The notes under the pieces are model-generated. The model was not told the origin of the DNA and made no database searches. It was given only the letters and a program-made list of their open reading frames with translations. This document shows, one piece after another, positions 1-9,060 of a DNA stretch of 64,000 nucleotides. Position 1 is the first letter of the stretch. Each line of letters starts with the position of its first letter. The position numbers and the translations under genes were made by a program. Origin of the DNA: UBA7662 sp943369355 (GTDB lineage Bacteria > Bacteroidota > Bacteroidia > UBA7662); contig CALRMX020000003.1 of NCBI GenBank assembly GCA_943369355.1, forward strand, positions 1 to 64,000. Reading direction: 5' to 3'.

Positions 1-303
1 ACTAAATAAAACTATGCGTTTATCTACCTTGGTATAATACAATATTGGAGGCTCTAGATAATATACTTCTATGGTATCTGCTCGTAATTCAACCAAGGTA
101 ACAGTATCGAGTTGTTTAGTCACCGAATCTTCGTATATCCACCTGCTTACACCTGTCGGAAAAAAACTTCGATCGGCTATCGAATCTAATTCTCTCCAGC
201 CATTGCGGTAAGGTTGTTGAGGTTCACGCTTGCAAGCGCTGACTAGTATACCTACCAACAGCGCCAGCATGCAATAGCCATAGAAAGAGCTGAATTTTAT
301 CAT
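1..303 (-). CDS. Putative lipoprotein, 3' part cut by window edge
   Basis: The frame opens with ATG at 303 and runs without a stop through position 1, so about 101 N-terminal residues are visible and the C-terminus lies outside the window. Residues 1-21 form a hydrophobic signal segment ending in a lipobox (LVSAC), so export and lipidation at Cys21 are expected. The rest is polar and acidic (WRELDSIADRSFFPTG, then alternating Thr/Val/Glu strands) and matches no family I recognise. The DNA is AT-rich compared with the rpoD-pnp block downstream. The coding call rests on the open frame plus a clear lipoprotein signal; function is unknown. Confidence 0.6.
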   Translation of the reverse strand, partial: MIKFSSFYGYCMLALLVGILVSACKREPQQPYRNGWRELDSIADRSFFPTGVSRWIYEDSVTKQLDTVTLVELRADTIEVYYLEPPILYYTKVDKRIVLFS

Positions 304-442
304 GATGGGCACGAAGTGTAGTACAAGGTACTAATAAAACAGTACGCCACAATCCTTCCGCTTACTGTACGCTTAGAAACACGGTAGCGAGCGGCAATTC
401 CCGCTCCGACCCCTGCAATAGGCTTTTAGAAACCTATAAAGC

Positions 443-1309
443 TCACTGCCCGAGATACACCTTCAGTGCGCGGCTGCGCGATGTATTGCGCAAGCGGCGA
501 ATCGACTTCTCCTTAATCTGCCGTACGCGTTCACGGGTGAGGCTAAACTTATCGCCAATTTCCTCGAGGGTGAGCGGAGGAATGCCCCCTAAGCCAAAAT
601 AATAACGCAATACATCGGCTTCGCGGCGGGTGAGGGTGGTGAGCGCACGTTCTACCTCGCGGCGCAACGATTCGCTCATCAGCGTGCTATCGGGGCGGGG
701 CTCGTCGTTGCTTACCATCACATCCAGCAGGCTGTTTTCTTCGCCATCGCTAAAGGGTGCATCCACCGATACGTGCCTCCCCGATACACTCATGGTATCT
801 TCCACATCGGTCACGGTCATATCAAGTATGTCGGCGAGCTCATCGGCGGTAGGTTCACGCTCAAATTGCTGCTCCAGCACCGAAAAGGCTTTGCTTATTT
901 TGTTGAGCGAGCCTACCCGATTCAAGGGTAAACGTACAATACGCGATTGTTCGGCCAAGGCCTGTAAAATCGATTGCCGTATCCACCAAACGGCATACGA
1001 GATGAACTTAAAACCCCGGGTTTCGTCGAACCGCTGCCCGGCCTTAATCAAGCCCAAATTACCTTCGTTGATCAAATCGCCCAAGGTTAATCCCTGATTT
1101 TGGTATTGTTTGGCTACCGAAACCACAAAACGCAGATTGGCTTTGGTGAGTTTCTCGAGTGCGCGTTGGTCGCCCTGTTGTATACGTTTGGCCAGTTGCA
1201 CTTCTTCTTCGGCAGTGATCAGCTCTACCTTGCCTATTTCCTGCAGGTATTTGTCAAGCGACTGGCTTTCCCTGTTGGTAATTTGTTTGCTGATTTTAAG
1301 TTGCCGCAT
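443..1309 (-). CDS. rpoD: RNA polymerase primary sigma factor RpoD/SigA
   Basis: This 288-residue sigma-70 protein directs RNA polymerase to housekeeping promoters. Region 1.2 lies at about 15-50. Region 2 runs from about 55 to 125 and includes the -10 recognition helix with YAVWWIRQSI. Region 3 follows, and region 4 (about 225-280) carries the helix-turn-helix EEIGDKFSLTRERVRQIKEK. The large acidic N-terminal region 1.1 of proteobacterial RpoD is absent, and a length near 287 residues is usual for the Bacteroidota primary sigma factor. This polymerase reads TAnnTTTG-type -7 boxes, exact copies of which occur repeatedly in this window. The gene is transcribed alone, with pnp upstream behind its own terminator. 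Confidence 0.97.
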   Translation of the reverse strand: MRQLKISKQITNRESQSLDKYLQEIGKVELITAEEEVQLAKRIQQGDQRALEKLTKANLRFVVSVAKQYQNQGLTLGDLINEGNLGLIKAGQRFDETRGFKFISYAVWWIRQSILQALAEQSRIVRLPLNRVGSLNKISKAFSVLEQQFEREPTADELADILDMTVTDVEDTMSVSGRHVSVDAPFSDGEENSLLDVMVSNDEPRPDSTLMSESLRREVERALTTLTRREADVLRYYFGLGGIPPLTLEEIGDKFSLTRERVRQIKEKSIRRLRNTSRSRALKVYLGQ

Positions 1310-1471
1310 AGTGGTATAGTCTGGTGTTTTATATAGCTTTTTTTACAATGTGTCGTTGCCTATTTTCAGGCAGTTACATTTCGACACAATTGCTAATTAA
1401 GTAATAGTTTGCAATTAAGTCAAGCAAAAAAATCAGCGAAATATTTGTACGATAAATTCAAAAGAAATAAA

Positions 1472-1500
1472 AAAACCCGCAGTGTTTTTCTGCGGGTTTT
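1472..1500 (-). terminator. Rho-independent terminator of pnp
   Basis: A perfect 10-bp stem (AAAACCCGCA with TGCGGGTTTT) encloses a 9-nt loop. On the minus strand it is followed by a run of T. It lies 20 nt after the pnp stop codon. Confidence 0.9.
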
Positions 1501-1520
1501 TCCATGCTATACTTTTAGGC

Positions 1521-3800
1521 TTATTCAGCGCTAGGTGCATCGTTGCGTGGTGTACGGTCGCGGTCGCCACGGTCGTTACGCGGACCACGGTCGCGGTCGC
1601 CTCCACGGCGGTCGCGGTCACCACCGCGGCGGTCGCCACGGTCGTTACGGTCGCGGTTTTCGCGGCGCGGACGCTCTTCGGGAGCTACATATCCTTCAGG
1701 AACAGGCAGGAGCGCCTTAGCCGATAGGCGGAATTTACCCGTTTTAGGGTCAACTTCTACCAGCTTCACTTCCACGCTGTCGCCTTCTTTGAATACGCCG
1801 TCCATCGATTCGAGGCGCTCGTACGATATTTCGCTGATGTGCAAAAGTCCGTCTTTACCCGGTAAAAACTCAACAAAGGCGCCAAACGGCATGATGCTAC
1901 GCACCTTACCGGTATACACCGTGCCTACATCGGGTTTCGAAGTAATGCCCTTGATGCGTGCAATGGCTGCATCCATACCGGCTTTGTCGTTGGTGTAAAT
2001 CTGCACAATACCAAACTCACCCTCTTCGCTGATGCTCACGGTAGAATTGGTTTCGCGCTGTATTTCCTGGATGATCTTTCCGCCTGGGCCGATTACAGCA
2101 CCGATGAACTCGCGGTCGATCTTAAACTCAACAATACGTGGTACGTGTGGACGGTAGTCGGCACGTGGCTCAGGCAAGGTCTCGAGCATTTTGCCGAGTA
2201 TGTGTTCACGGCCGGCTTTTGCCTGTTTGAGCGCTGCTAGCAACACTTCCCATGGCAATCCGTCTATTTTGATGTCCATTTGGCAACCGGTAATACCGTT
2301 GCGGGTACCGGTAACCTTAAAGTCCATATCGCCCAGGTGATCTTCGTCACCCAAAATGTCGCTAAGTACTTTAAAACGTTTACCGTCGGTGATTAGTCCC
2401 ATGGCAATGCCCGATACAGGTGCTTTCAGCTGAATGCCTGCATCCATCATGGCCAGGGTGCCTGCGCAAACGGTAGCCATACTCGACGAGCCATTCGACT
2501 CGAGGATGTCGCTCACCACACGGATGGTGTACGGGCAATCTTCACGGCTAGGCAATACTTGCTTCAACGAGCGCATGGCCAGGTTACCGTGACCAATCTC
2601 ACGACGTCCGGGACCGCGGTTAGGGCGGGCTTCGCCGGTAGAAAACGCCGGGAAGTTGTAGTGCAACATAAACGGATTGTAGCCGTCGAACATGGCACCG
2701 TCAATCATCTGCTCACTTTCTTTCGAGCCCAAGGTTACCGAGGTAAGCGACTGGGTTTCGCCACGGGTGAAAATGGCCGAACCATGGGTAGAAGGCAGAT
2801 ACCCTACTTCGCACCAGATAGGGCGAATTTCGTCGAGGCGGCGACCATCGAGGCGGCGCTCTTCGTCGAGTATCAGGTTACGCATGGCGTGGTATTCTAC
2901 CTCGTGGTAGTATTTTTTCGCCAAAAATTTATCGATAGTGGTGTCTTCGGGCTGCGCTGCGATAAAATCGGCCAGCACTTGTTTGAAGGCGGCGGCACGC
3001 TCGGCTTTTGGCGCACTGGCCTTGGCCACAGCATACGCACGTGGGTAGCAGAAATCGTAAATGGCCTTTTTCAGGTTCTCGTCGCTCCGCTCGTGGTTAT
3101 AGCTTCTTTTGGTGATGCCCAAAGCTTTGGCAAGGTCTAACTGTGCTTCGCACTGCACCTTAATGGCGTTGTGCGCAATACGTATGGCTTCGGCCAACTC
3201 TTCTTCCGAACATTCTTTGGCTTCACCTTCTACCATCATCACGTTGTCGATGGTTGCGGCCACCATCAAGTCGATGTCGGCAGCTTCCATTTCAGAGATG
3301 CGTGGGTTAATCACAAATTGTCCGTTGATTCGGGCTACGCGCACTTCGGAGATGGGGCCGTTGAACGGTACGTCCGAAACCGAGATGGCTGCAGAAGCGG
3401 CCAAACCGGCGAGTGCGTCGGGAGCAATGTCTTTATCGGCCGAGATGAGGGTAACCATCACCTGCGTGTCGGCATGGTAATCTTCTGGAAACAACGGGCG
3501 CAGGGCGCGGTCGATCAGGCGGCTAATCAAAATTTCGTAGTCGCTCAAACGACCTTCACGCTTCAGGAATCCGCCGGGGATTTTTCCCGTCGATGCGAAC
3601 TTTTCCTGGTAATCTACCGTCAACGGCATAAAGTCGACGTCGTCTTTGGCCTCTTGGGCCGATACTACGGTGGCCAACAACATCGTGTCGCCCATGCGTA
3701 CTACCACCGAACCGTCGGCCTGCTTGGCCAATTTACCGGTTTCGATGCTTACTGTCCGGCCATCGCCTAAGTCGATGGTTCTGGATACAGGTTTAATCAT
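1521..3800 (-). CDS. pnp: Polyribonucleotide nucleotidyltransferase (PNPase)
   Basis: PNPase is a trimeric 3'-5' phosphorolytic exoribonuclease in mRNA decay. The 759 residues show RNase PH domain 1 (about 10-145), an all-helical linker (150-240), RNase PH domain 2 (about 330-460) with SREDCPYTIRVVSDI, a KH domain (about 555-610, GAVIGPGGKIIQEI) and an S1 domain (about 625-695, GKVRSIMPFGAFVEF). From about residue 700 the protein ends in an Arg/Asp/Gly-rich, probably disordered tail of about 50 residues (DNA 1530-1680), longer and more repetitive than in E. coli. The start follows a good Shine-Dalgarno, GAGGAG. It lies 87 nt after rpsO, with a terminator hairpin between, the conserved rpsO-pnp order. 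Confidence 0.98.
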   Translation of the reverse strand: MIKPVSRTIDLGDGRTVSIETGKLAKQADGSVVVRMGDTMLLATVVSAQEAKDDVDFMPLTVDYQEKFASTGKIPGGFLKREGRLSDYEILISRLIDRALRPLFPEDYHADTQVMVTLISADKDIAPDALAGLAASAAISVSDVPFNGPISEVRVARINGQFVINPRISEMEAADIDLMVAATIDNVMMVEGEAKECSEEELAEAIRIAHNAIKVQCEAQLDLAKALGITKRSYNHERSDENLKKAIYDFCYPRAYAVAKASAPKAERAAAFKQVLADFIAAQPEDTTIDKFLAKKYYHEVEYHAMRNLILDEERRLDGRRLDEIRPIWCEVGYLPSTHGSAIFTRGETQSLTSVTLGSKESEQMIDGAMFDGYNPFMLHYNFPAFSTGEARPNRGPGRREIGHGNLAMRSLKQVLPSREDCPYTIRVVSDILESNGSSSMATVCAGTLAMMDAGIQLKAPVSGIAMGLITDGKRFKVLSDILGDEDHLGDMDFKVTGTRNGITGCQMDIKIDGLPWEVLLAALKQAKAGREHILGKMLETLPEPRADYRPHVPRIVEFKIDREFIGAVIGPGGKIIQEIQRETNSTVSISEEGEFGIVQIYTNDKAGMDAAIARIKGITSKPDVGTVYTGKVRSIMPFGAFVEFLPGKDGLLHISEISYERLESMDGVFKEGDSVEVKLVEVDPKTGKFRLSAKALLPVPEGYVAPEERPRRENRDRNDRGDRRGGDRDRRGGDRDRGPRNDRGDRDRTPRNDAPSAE

Positions 3801-3835
3801 TTTTCTCTCCTCTTTTCAAGATTGCAGCTAAAAAA

Positions 3836-3864
3836 AAAGGCGATTGGAAACTACCATCGCCTTT
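3836..3864 (-). terminator. Hairpin terminator between rpsO and pnp
   Basis: AAAGGCGAT pairs with ATCGCCTTT (9 bp, 11-nt loop), followed on the minus strand by about nine T. I see no separate TAnnTTTG box between this hairpin and pnp, so pnp may rely partly on read-through from rpsO; that is inference. Confidence 0.85.
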
Positions 3865-3887
3865 GTGGGTATACCAACGCGTAAAGC

Positions 3888-4157
3888 TTATTTACGCAGG
3901 TTCAATTTTTCGATTATCGCACGGTAACGGCTAATGTCGTTGTCGTGGAGATAGGTGAGTAGGTCACGACGCTTACCTACAAGCTTGATGAGCGCTTGTT
4001 GGGTAGAGAAGTCCTTCTTGTTCTTCTTGAGATGTTCGGTCAAATGCGAAATGCGGGTCGAGAACAACGCAATTTGGCTTTCAGCCATCCCTGTGTTGGT
4101 TGCAGCTCCGCCGAACTTAGCGAAAATCTCTTGTTTCTTTGCGGTATCGAGATACAT
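3888..4157 (-). CDS. rpsO: 30S ribosomal protein S15
   Basis: This 89-residue protein has the standard S15 length and binds the central domain of 16S rRNA in 30S assembly. Family hallmarks are visible: TGMAESQIALFSTRI near the N-terminus, the central HLTEHLKKNKKDFSTQ, and the C-terminal signature LVGKRRDLLTYLHDND. It is the first gene of the rpsO-pnp pair, with an exact -7 box about 30 nt upstream. Confidence 0.98.
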   Translation of the reverse strand: MYLDTAKKQEIFAKFGGAATNTGMAESQIALFSTRISHLTEHLKKNKKDFSTQQALIKLVGKRRDLLTYLHDNDISRYRAIIEKLNLRK

Positions 4158-4186
4158 CTTCTGTGTTTTATTCTTTTTCGAGCATG

Positions 4187-4194
4187 CAAAAATA
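4187..4194 (-). promoter_or_regulatory. -7 promoter element (TATTTTTG) of rpsO
   Basis: An exact match to the Bacteroidota TAnnTTTG consensus on the minus strand, 29 nt before the rpsO ATG. No convincing -33 TTG was found at the usual distance. Confidence 0.6.
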
Positions 4195-4217
4195 GCAGTT
4201 CGTATTTAAATCACCAA

Positions 4218-5063
4218 CTAGTTTTTCAAGAGCCTGAATAACTGGGCAAGTTTGGTCTTGAGTTCGCGGCGATCGACGATAAAATCGAGGAATCCCGTTT
4301 CTAAAACCATTTCTGCCGACTGAAACCCTTTAGGCAAATCTTTTTTGATGGTTTCTTTGATGACCCGTGGACCTGCAAAACCGATGAGTGCGTTGGGTTC
4401 GGCGATGTTAAAATCGCCCAGCATAGCAAACGATGCCGTTACCCCTCCTGTGGTGGGATCGGTCATGAGCGACACATACGGTACGCCCTCTTCTGCCAGC
4501 AAAGCCAAACGTGCACTGGTTTTGGCCATCTGCATGAGCGAGTAGGCGGCTTCCATCATGCGCGCACCGCCCGACTTACTGATGATGAGCAGGGGCGACT
4601 TGCGTTCGCGGGCTTTATCTACTGCGCGTGCAATTTTTTCACCTACCACCGAACCCATCGAGCCGCCAATAAAATCAAAGTCCATACAGGCTACTACCAC
4701 CTCGCTGCCTTCTACGTTGCCATAAGCTGTGCGAATGGCATCTTTGAGCCCGGTTTTAGCGATGGTTGCTTTCAGGCGGTCTTTGTATGGTTTGGTGTCT
4801 ACAAAACCCAGCGGATCTCCGGCGGTGAGGTTAGCATCGAGCTCGGTGAACTGATTGTCGTCGAACAAAATCTCGAAATACTCGGCTGAGCCGATACGGG
4901 CATGGTAGTTACAATGCACGCACACAAACTGATTCAACTGCAGATCTTTGGTGAGCTGCGATTTTTTACAGCTTGGGCATTTAAACCAAAGCCCGTCAGG
5001 TACTTCGAGTTTTTCTTCTGTGCTGGTGGTTACACCGGCTTCCGAACGTTTAAACCAAGCCAT
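4218..5063 (-). CDS. accD: Acetyl-CoA carboxylase carboxyltransferase subunit beta
   Basis: The beta subunit of the AccAD carboxyltransferase moves the carboxyl group from carboxybiotin to acetyl-CoA, making malonyl-CoA for fatty acid synthesis. At 281 residues it has the family length. The N-terminal zinc ribbon (about 29-51, CPSC and CVHC) is intact, and the crotonase-like core carries SKSGGARMMEA and TDPTTGGVTASFAMLGD. The ATG lies 1 nt after the aldolase stop, so the two genes are almost certainly one transcript. Confidence 0.97.
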   Translation of the reverse strand: MAWFKRSEAGVTTSTEEKLEVPDGLWFKCPSCKKSQLTKDLQLNQFVCVHCNYHARIGSAEYFEILFDDNQFTELDANLTAGDPLGFVDTKPYKDRLKATIAKTGLKDAIRTAYGNVEGSEVVVACMDFDFIGGSMGSVVGEKIARAVDKARERKSPLLIISKSGGARMMEAAYSLMQMAKTSARLALLAEEGVPYVSLMTDPTTGGVTASFAMLGDFNIAEPNALIGFAGPRVIKETIKKDLPKGFQSAEMVLETGFLDFIVDRRELKTKLAQLFRLLKN

Positions 5064-5064
5064 C

Positions 5065-6123
5065 TTATGCGAGCTGAATGCTGTTGTCGAGATATACGTC
5101 CTGTACTGCGTTAAGCAATTCTATACCGTCTTTCATCGGCTTTTGGAAAGCTTTGCGGCCCAAGATAAGGCCGGTTCCGCCTGCACGTTTGTTGATTACA
5201 GCTGTTGAAACCGCTTCGGCCATATCGCTGGCACCTTTCGATTCGCCACCGCTGTTGATAAGGCCCGCGCGGCCCATATAGCAGTTGGCTACCTGGTAGC
5301 GAGTAAGGTCGATAGGGTGCTCACTGCTGAGCTCTTCGTATACCTTTTTATGGGTTTTACCGTGTCCGGTGGCCAGGTAGCCACCGTTGTTGGTTGGTAA
5401 TTTTTGTTTGATGATGTCGGCTTGGATGGTTACACCGAGGTGGTTGGCCTGACCGGTTAAGTCGGCCGAAGTGTGGTAGTCTACGCCATCTTTTTTGAAG
5501 GCGTTGTTGCGAGTGTAACACCACAAAATGGTGGTCATGCCCAGTTCATGGGCCATTTCGAAGGCCTCCGAAACTTCCATCAGCTGACGACCCGATTCTT
5601 CGGAACCGAAATAAATGGTAGCGCCCACGGCTACTGCCCCCATATTCCAAGCTTCCTTGATGGTGCCAAACATGATTTGGTCGTACTTATTGGGGTAGCT
5701 CAAAAATTCGTTGTGGTTGATTTTCACCACAAAAGGAATTTTGTGTGCGTATTTGCGCGCCACCGAGCCCAAAACACCATAGGTGGAGGCTACGGCATTA
5801 CATCCCGATTCGATGGCGAGTTTCACAATGTTTTCACTGTCGAAATAGATGGGGTTGGGCGCAAAAGATGCTCCAGCACTGTGTTCGATGCCTTGGTCGA
5901 CCGGTAAAATCGACAAATACCCGCTGCCTGCAAGACGACCATGATTGTAGAGGGTGTGCATGCTGCGCAGGGTTTGATTGTTGCGGTTGCTGTTCGACCA
6001 AATGCGGTCAACAAAATCGCCACCTGGGGCATGAATGAGGCTTTTATCTATGGTTTTCGATTCGTGCTGTAAGAGGTAGTCGGCCTGAGCACCCAGAATT
6101 TCACGGATTTTGTGATTCGACAT
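5065..6123 (-). CDS. fbaB: Fructose-bisphosphate aldolase, class I (DhnA/FbaB family)
   Basis: A Schiff-base aldolase interconverting fructose 1,6-bisphosphate with DHAP and glyceraldehyde 3-phosphate. The 352-residue sequence has the DhnA-type barrel: LPVDQGIEHSAG near residue 75, the strand FVVKINHNEF, the GAVAVGATIYFGS segment, and a C-terminal phosphate-binding part with GLILGRKAFQKP. Class I bacterial aldolases of this kind occur widely in Bacteroidota. It heads the fbaB-accD transcript, with an exact -7 box 37 nt upstream of the ATG. Confidence 0.94.
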   Translation of the reverse strand: MSNHKIREILGAQADYLLQHESKTIDKSLIHAPGGDFVDRIWSNSNRNNQTLRSMHTLYNHGRLAGSGYLSILPVDQGIEHSAGASFAPNPIYFDSENIVKLAIESGCNAVASTYGVLGSVARKYAHKIPFVVKINHNEFLSYPNKYDQIMFGTIKEAWNMGAVAVGATIYFGSEESGRQLMEVSEAFEMAHELGMTTILWCYTRNNAFKKDGVDYHTSADLTGQANHLGVTIQADIIKQKLPTNNGGYLATGHGKTHKKVYEELSSEHPIDLTRYQVANCYMGRAGLINSGGESKGASDMAEAVSTAVINKRAGGTGLILGRKAFQKPMKDGIELLNAVQDVYLDNSIQLA

Positions 6124-6160
6124 GATTATGCAGATTAGGATAGGGTTGTACGAAGAGCTA

Positions 6161-6168
6161 CAAAGCTA
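6161..6168 (-). promoter_or_regulatory. -7 promoter element (TAGCTTTG) of fbaB-accD
   Basis: Exact TAnnTTTG match on the minus strand, giving a predicted leader of about 35 nt for the aldolase mRNA. Confidence 0.55.
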
Positions 6169-6235
6169 AAGGAAAAATTTTCAACCAACAGCGTCTCCAG
6201 CATAAATCGCCAACACCCAAGTCCCCACAACGCCC

Positions 6236-6252
6236 CGACCCCAGCGGGGTCG
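6236..6252. repeat. Short perfect inverted repeat
   Basis: CGACCCC and GGGGTCG pair around a 3-nt loop in the divergent spacer between fbaB and the acetyltransferase gene. No T-run follows on either strand, so a terminator is not supported. It may be an operator or chance. Confidence 0.35.
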
Positions 6253-6351
6253 AACAGCTGTCGCCTCCAGTAGCACCCTGCCCTCCTAGGCCGCTAGTTT
6301 AGGGTATGTGCCCTAAAGCCTGTAATTTCGTATTCATTTAATCCCAAAGCC

Positions 6352-6795
6352 GTGTCGATACCCGCAGCAGACCCAGAATTGATTGAGGTAACTACCGAAC
6401 CGTTCAAAGCAATCGTTTTCGACATTCGCCGAAGGGTGTTTGTGGAGGAGCAAGCAGTCGACCCCGAAGAAGAATACGACGAGTACGAAGACAGTTCCCG
6501 GCATTTTTTATTGATGGTGAAGGGCCAAGGGGTTGCTACAGGGCGCTTCCGGAGCACCACCTACGGCTGGAAAATCGAACGTATGGCCGTTTTGGCCGAC
6601 TACCGCGCACAGGGTTATGGAATGTTGCTGCTGCAAGGCCTACTGCCCCTCATCCCCAACGACGGCCGCCCTATCTATCTGCATGCCCAGGAACATGCTT
6701 TGCTCTTCTATGAAAAAGCAGGATTTATCGCCCAAGGCGAGCGTTTTTATGAGGCTAACATCCCCCATTTTAAAATGGAGTTGAGCCGAAAATAA
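6352..6795 (+). CDS. GNAT family N-acetyltransferase
   Basis: This 147-residue protein has the GNAT fold, which transfers acetyl from acetyl-CoA to an amine. The acetyl-CoA pyrophosphate loop appears as VLADYRAQGYGMLLLQGLL (about 82-100), preceded by the beta-4 segment KIERMAV. The C-terminal LFYEKAGFIAQGERF is the usual beta-6/7 region. The sequence resembles the ElaA/YjcF group, whose substrates are mostly unknown. Translation appears to start at GTG 6352; no in-frame ATG precedes it. The gene stands alone, divergent from fbaB. Confidence 0.85.
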   Translation: MSIPAADPELIEVTTEPFKAIVFDIRRRVFVEEQAVDPEEEYDEYEDSSRHFLLMVKGQGVATGRFRSTTYGWKIERMAVLADYRAQGYGMLLLQGLLPLIPNDGRPIYLHAQEHALLFYEKAGFIAQGERFYEANIPHFKMELSRK

Positions 6796-6933
6796 GCCGT
6801 CGAGTACGTGACTTGACTGCTTTTGGCGGGTCATATGACAGTCACACTGACCCCAAAAAAAGGGTCGCTATACAATTGAGTATACAATCGCTCAACGGTT
6901 TGTTGCACTCGTTCTGCTTCGCCTTATTGCAGC

Positions 6934-9060
6934 ATGGAGTACCGAGCCCAATTCGATTGGCGAGCAGCCCCATTTGCGCGTATCCTCTTGGCTTTATTGG
7001 GCGGGCTGGCCGTTGCTGCTGCCTTGCCCTTGCAGCTTCCTCAACCCGCACTTTGGATACTAGGAAGCTGGTTGATGTTTGTACTTCTGTATCAATACCG
7101 CAAACGTGCGAGACGATTCCCTCAGTTTCTGAGTGGATTTTTTTTCCTCCTTCCGTTTTTCCTTTTGGGCTGGGCAGCACCCGAATGGCGGAGTCCTTTA
7201 CGTTCGGCCCACCACATTTACCGTATTCACGACCTTGCACTATCCAACGACAGCTTGTGGGTACGCGTGCTGGAGCCACCCGAAAAACGCAGCAAAAGCT
7301 GGCGTATGCTGGCAGAAGCCGTACAATTAGGCACGAATCAAAGTAGCGGCAAGCTGCTGCTGTATTTCGCTCCCGACCCACGTTTACCTGCTTTGCAAGC
7401 AGGCGATTTGTTGTGTATGCGCTACCGCCTCCGGCCACCCACTCCTCCCCAGCATCCAGGGGCTTTCGATTATGCGCTTTGGCTAAAGCGTGAACACATC
7501 TACTTACAAGCTTGGCTCCAAACCCACGATTGGGTGGTTGCCGGGAAAGATCGGTATAACCGCCTCGGTGATTACGCCATGCGCATACGCAGCTGGTCGC
7601 TCGAAACCCTACACCGCTACCTCGGTCGTGGCGACGCGAGTGGACTCGCAGCAGCCCTTCTGTTTGGCTACCGCGGTGAACTTTCACCCGAGCTCATGCA
7701 AGTGTACGCCAACACAGGCGCGGTGCATGTATTGGCCGTATCGGGCATGCACACCGCCATTTTATTTGTTGCCCTTCAGTTTTTGTTGAAGCCGCTGCTT
7801 CGCCTCCGCCAGTTACGGTGGTTGGTGCCTTTGCTTATTTTAGCCGGACTGTGGGGCTATGCCTTACTCGCCGGTTTACCACCTTCGGTCAACCGAGCTG
7901 CTTTCATGTGTAGTTTATTGCTACTGGCCACACAAATCAACCGTCGAAGCCAGATTTACAACACCTTGGCAGCTACCGCCTTCTTTTTGCTTTTGTACGA
8001 ACCCAACTGGCTGTATAGCGCAGGATTTCAGCTTTCCTTTTTGGCTGTGCTGGGCATCGTATGGCTACAAGCACCCGTGCGTCGCTGGTGGGTAGCGCGC
8101 AACCGCGTGGTCGATTATTTCTGGCAACTCACGGCCGTATCGATGGCAGCGCAACTGCTTACCTTGCCCCTTGGTTTATACTATTTCCATCAATTTCCCA
8201 CCTATTTCTGGCTGAGCAACTGGCTAGTGATTCCGCTGGCTTCGGTACTTATGGCAGGAAGTTTTTTGGTGCTATTGCTCTCCCCTTTTCCTCGGCTTGC
8301 CCAAGCCATTGGCGAAGTCACCCGTTGGCTCATGGAACTGCAAAATACACTCATCCGCCAGATCGATGCCCTGCCCGGGGCCGTATGGGATGGCTGGTCG
8401 CTGAGTTTTCCGATGTTGTTACTCTTGTACGCAAGCCTTGTAGCCGGTTTAGTAGCCGTATTGATGCACCTAAAAAAGGCATGGTGGCTAGCGATAGGAT
8501 CGGCCTTGCTTTTATGTGTCTTGGCCTTAGTGCAGCAACTGCAGTGGCAGCAACAGTTTACTTTTACCGTTTATGCCACCAAAAAACAGTCGACATGGAG
8601 CATTATCCGTGGAAGAAACGCTTGGTTGCGGGGCATCGACGATCCGGCAACGAAACGATTTGTATGGCAAGGTCACGCGGTGCAAGCTGGCATACAACGG
8701 GAGATTGTGGTGAATGCAACGAAAACACCCTGCCTGCTTGAACTAGCAGGCAAAAAAATACTGTTACTCAGCGGGAAAAGCACTCGGCAGCTCCCCGACA
8801 GCTTGCCTGCGGCCGACCTGATTGTAAGCAGTCACAACCTGCCTTGGCTGCGGATGAAGTACCAGCAACAACTTCGTGGAAAGCTGTTGCTTTTAGACGC
8901 CACAAATTCAGCGTATTATTGCAAAAGCACCCAGGCTCAACTCCGCAAAGCAGGTATCGCAGTGCGGAGCGTGGCCGACGAAGGGAGCATCACCTTATCG
9001 CTATGCAATACGACTACATCGAATGTCACGTTGCCGAACGCATCGGCTACATCACCCTGA
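6934..9060 (+). CDS. comEC: ComEC/Rec2-family competence channel protein
   Basis: ComEC forms the inner-membrane channel for single-stranded DNA in natural transformation. The 708 residues start with hydrophobic helices and a soluble OB-like DUF4131 region (about 90-190). The competence core follows (about 225-500), with HVLAVSGMHTAILFVAL and LLAGLPPSVNRAAFM, the most conserved ComEC motifs, and many membrane helices. The C-terminal part (about 540-700) looks like a reduced beta-lactamase-like domain without an obvious HxHxDH motif. The gene overlaps the following enoyl-CoA hydratase start by 58 nt. Competence in this organism is an inference only. Confidence 0.93.
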   Translation: MEYRAQFDWRAAPFARILLALLGGLAVAAALPLQLPQPALWILGSWLMFVLLYQYRKRARRFPQFLSGFFFLLPFFLLGWAAPEWRSPLRSAHHIYRIHDLALSNDSLWVRVLEPPEKRSKSWRMLAEAVQLGTNQSSGKLLLYFAPDPRLPALQAGDLLCMRYRLRPPTPPQHPGAFDYALWLKREHIYLQAWLQTHDWVVAGKDRYNRLGDYAMRIRSWSLETLHRYLGRGDASGLAAALLFGYRGELSPELMQVYANTGAVHVLAVSGMHTAILFVALQFLLKPLLRLRQLRWLVPLLILAGLWGYALLAGLPPSVNRAAFMCSLLLLATQINRRSQIYNTLAATAFFLLLYEPNWLYSAGFQLSFLAVLGIVWLQAPVRRWWVARNRVVDYFWQLTAVSMAAQLLTLPLGLYYFHQFPTYFWLSNWLVIPLASVLMAGSFLVLLLSPFPRLAQAIGEVTRWLMELQNTLIRQIDALPGAVWDGWSLSFPMLLLLYASLVAGLVAVLMHLKKAWWLAIGSALLLCVLALVQQLQWQQQFTFTVYATKKQSTWSIIRGRNAWLRGIDDPATKRFVWQGHAVQAGIQREIVVNATKTPCLLELAGKKILLLSGKSTRQLPDSLPAADLIVSSHNLPWLRMKYQQQLRGKLLLLDATNSAYYCKSTQAQLRKAGIAVRSVADEGSITLSLCNTTTSNVTLPNASATSP

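Noticed and set aside
1530..1680. Tandem GGTCGC-rich repeats resembling a short repeat array or CRISPR
   Set aside because: They are codons of the Arg/Asp/Gly-rich PNPase tail in frame; repeat units are too short and irregular for CRISPR.
2559..3770. Long plus-strand frames inside pnp
   Set aside because: They are antisense to conserved RNase PH domains, with no family similarity or start signal.
6850..6867. GACCC-A/T-rich-GGGTC hairpin before comEC as terminator
   Set aside because: The stem is only 5 bp and no T-run follows.
6842..7687. 281-codon open frame on the minus strand
   Set aside because: It lies wholly against comEC and its upstream spacer, has no domain pattern and mirrors the codon bias of the opposite strand.
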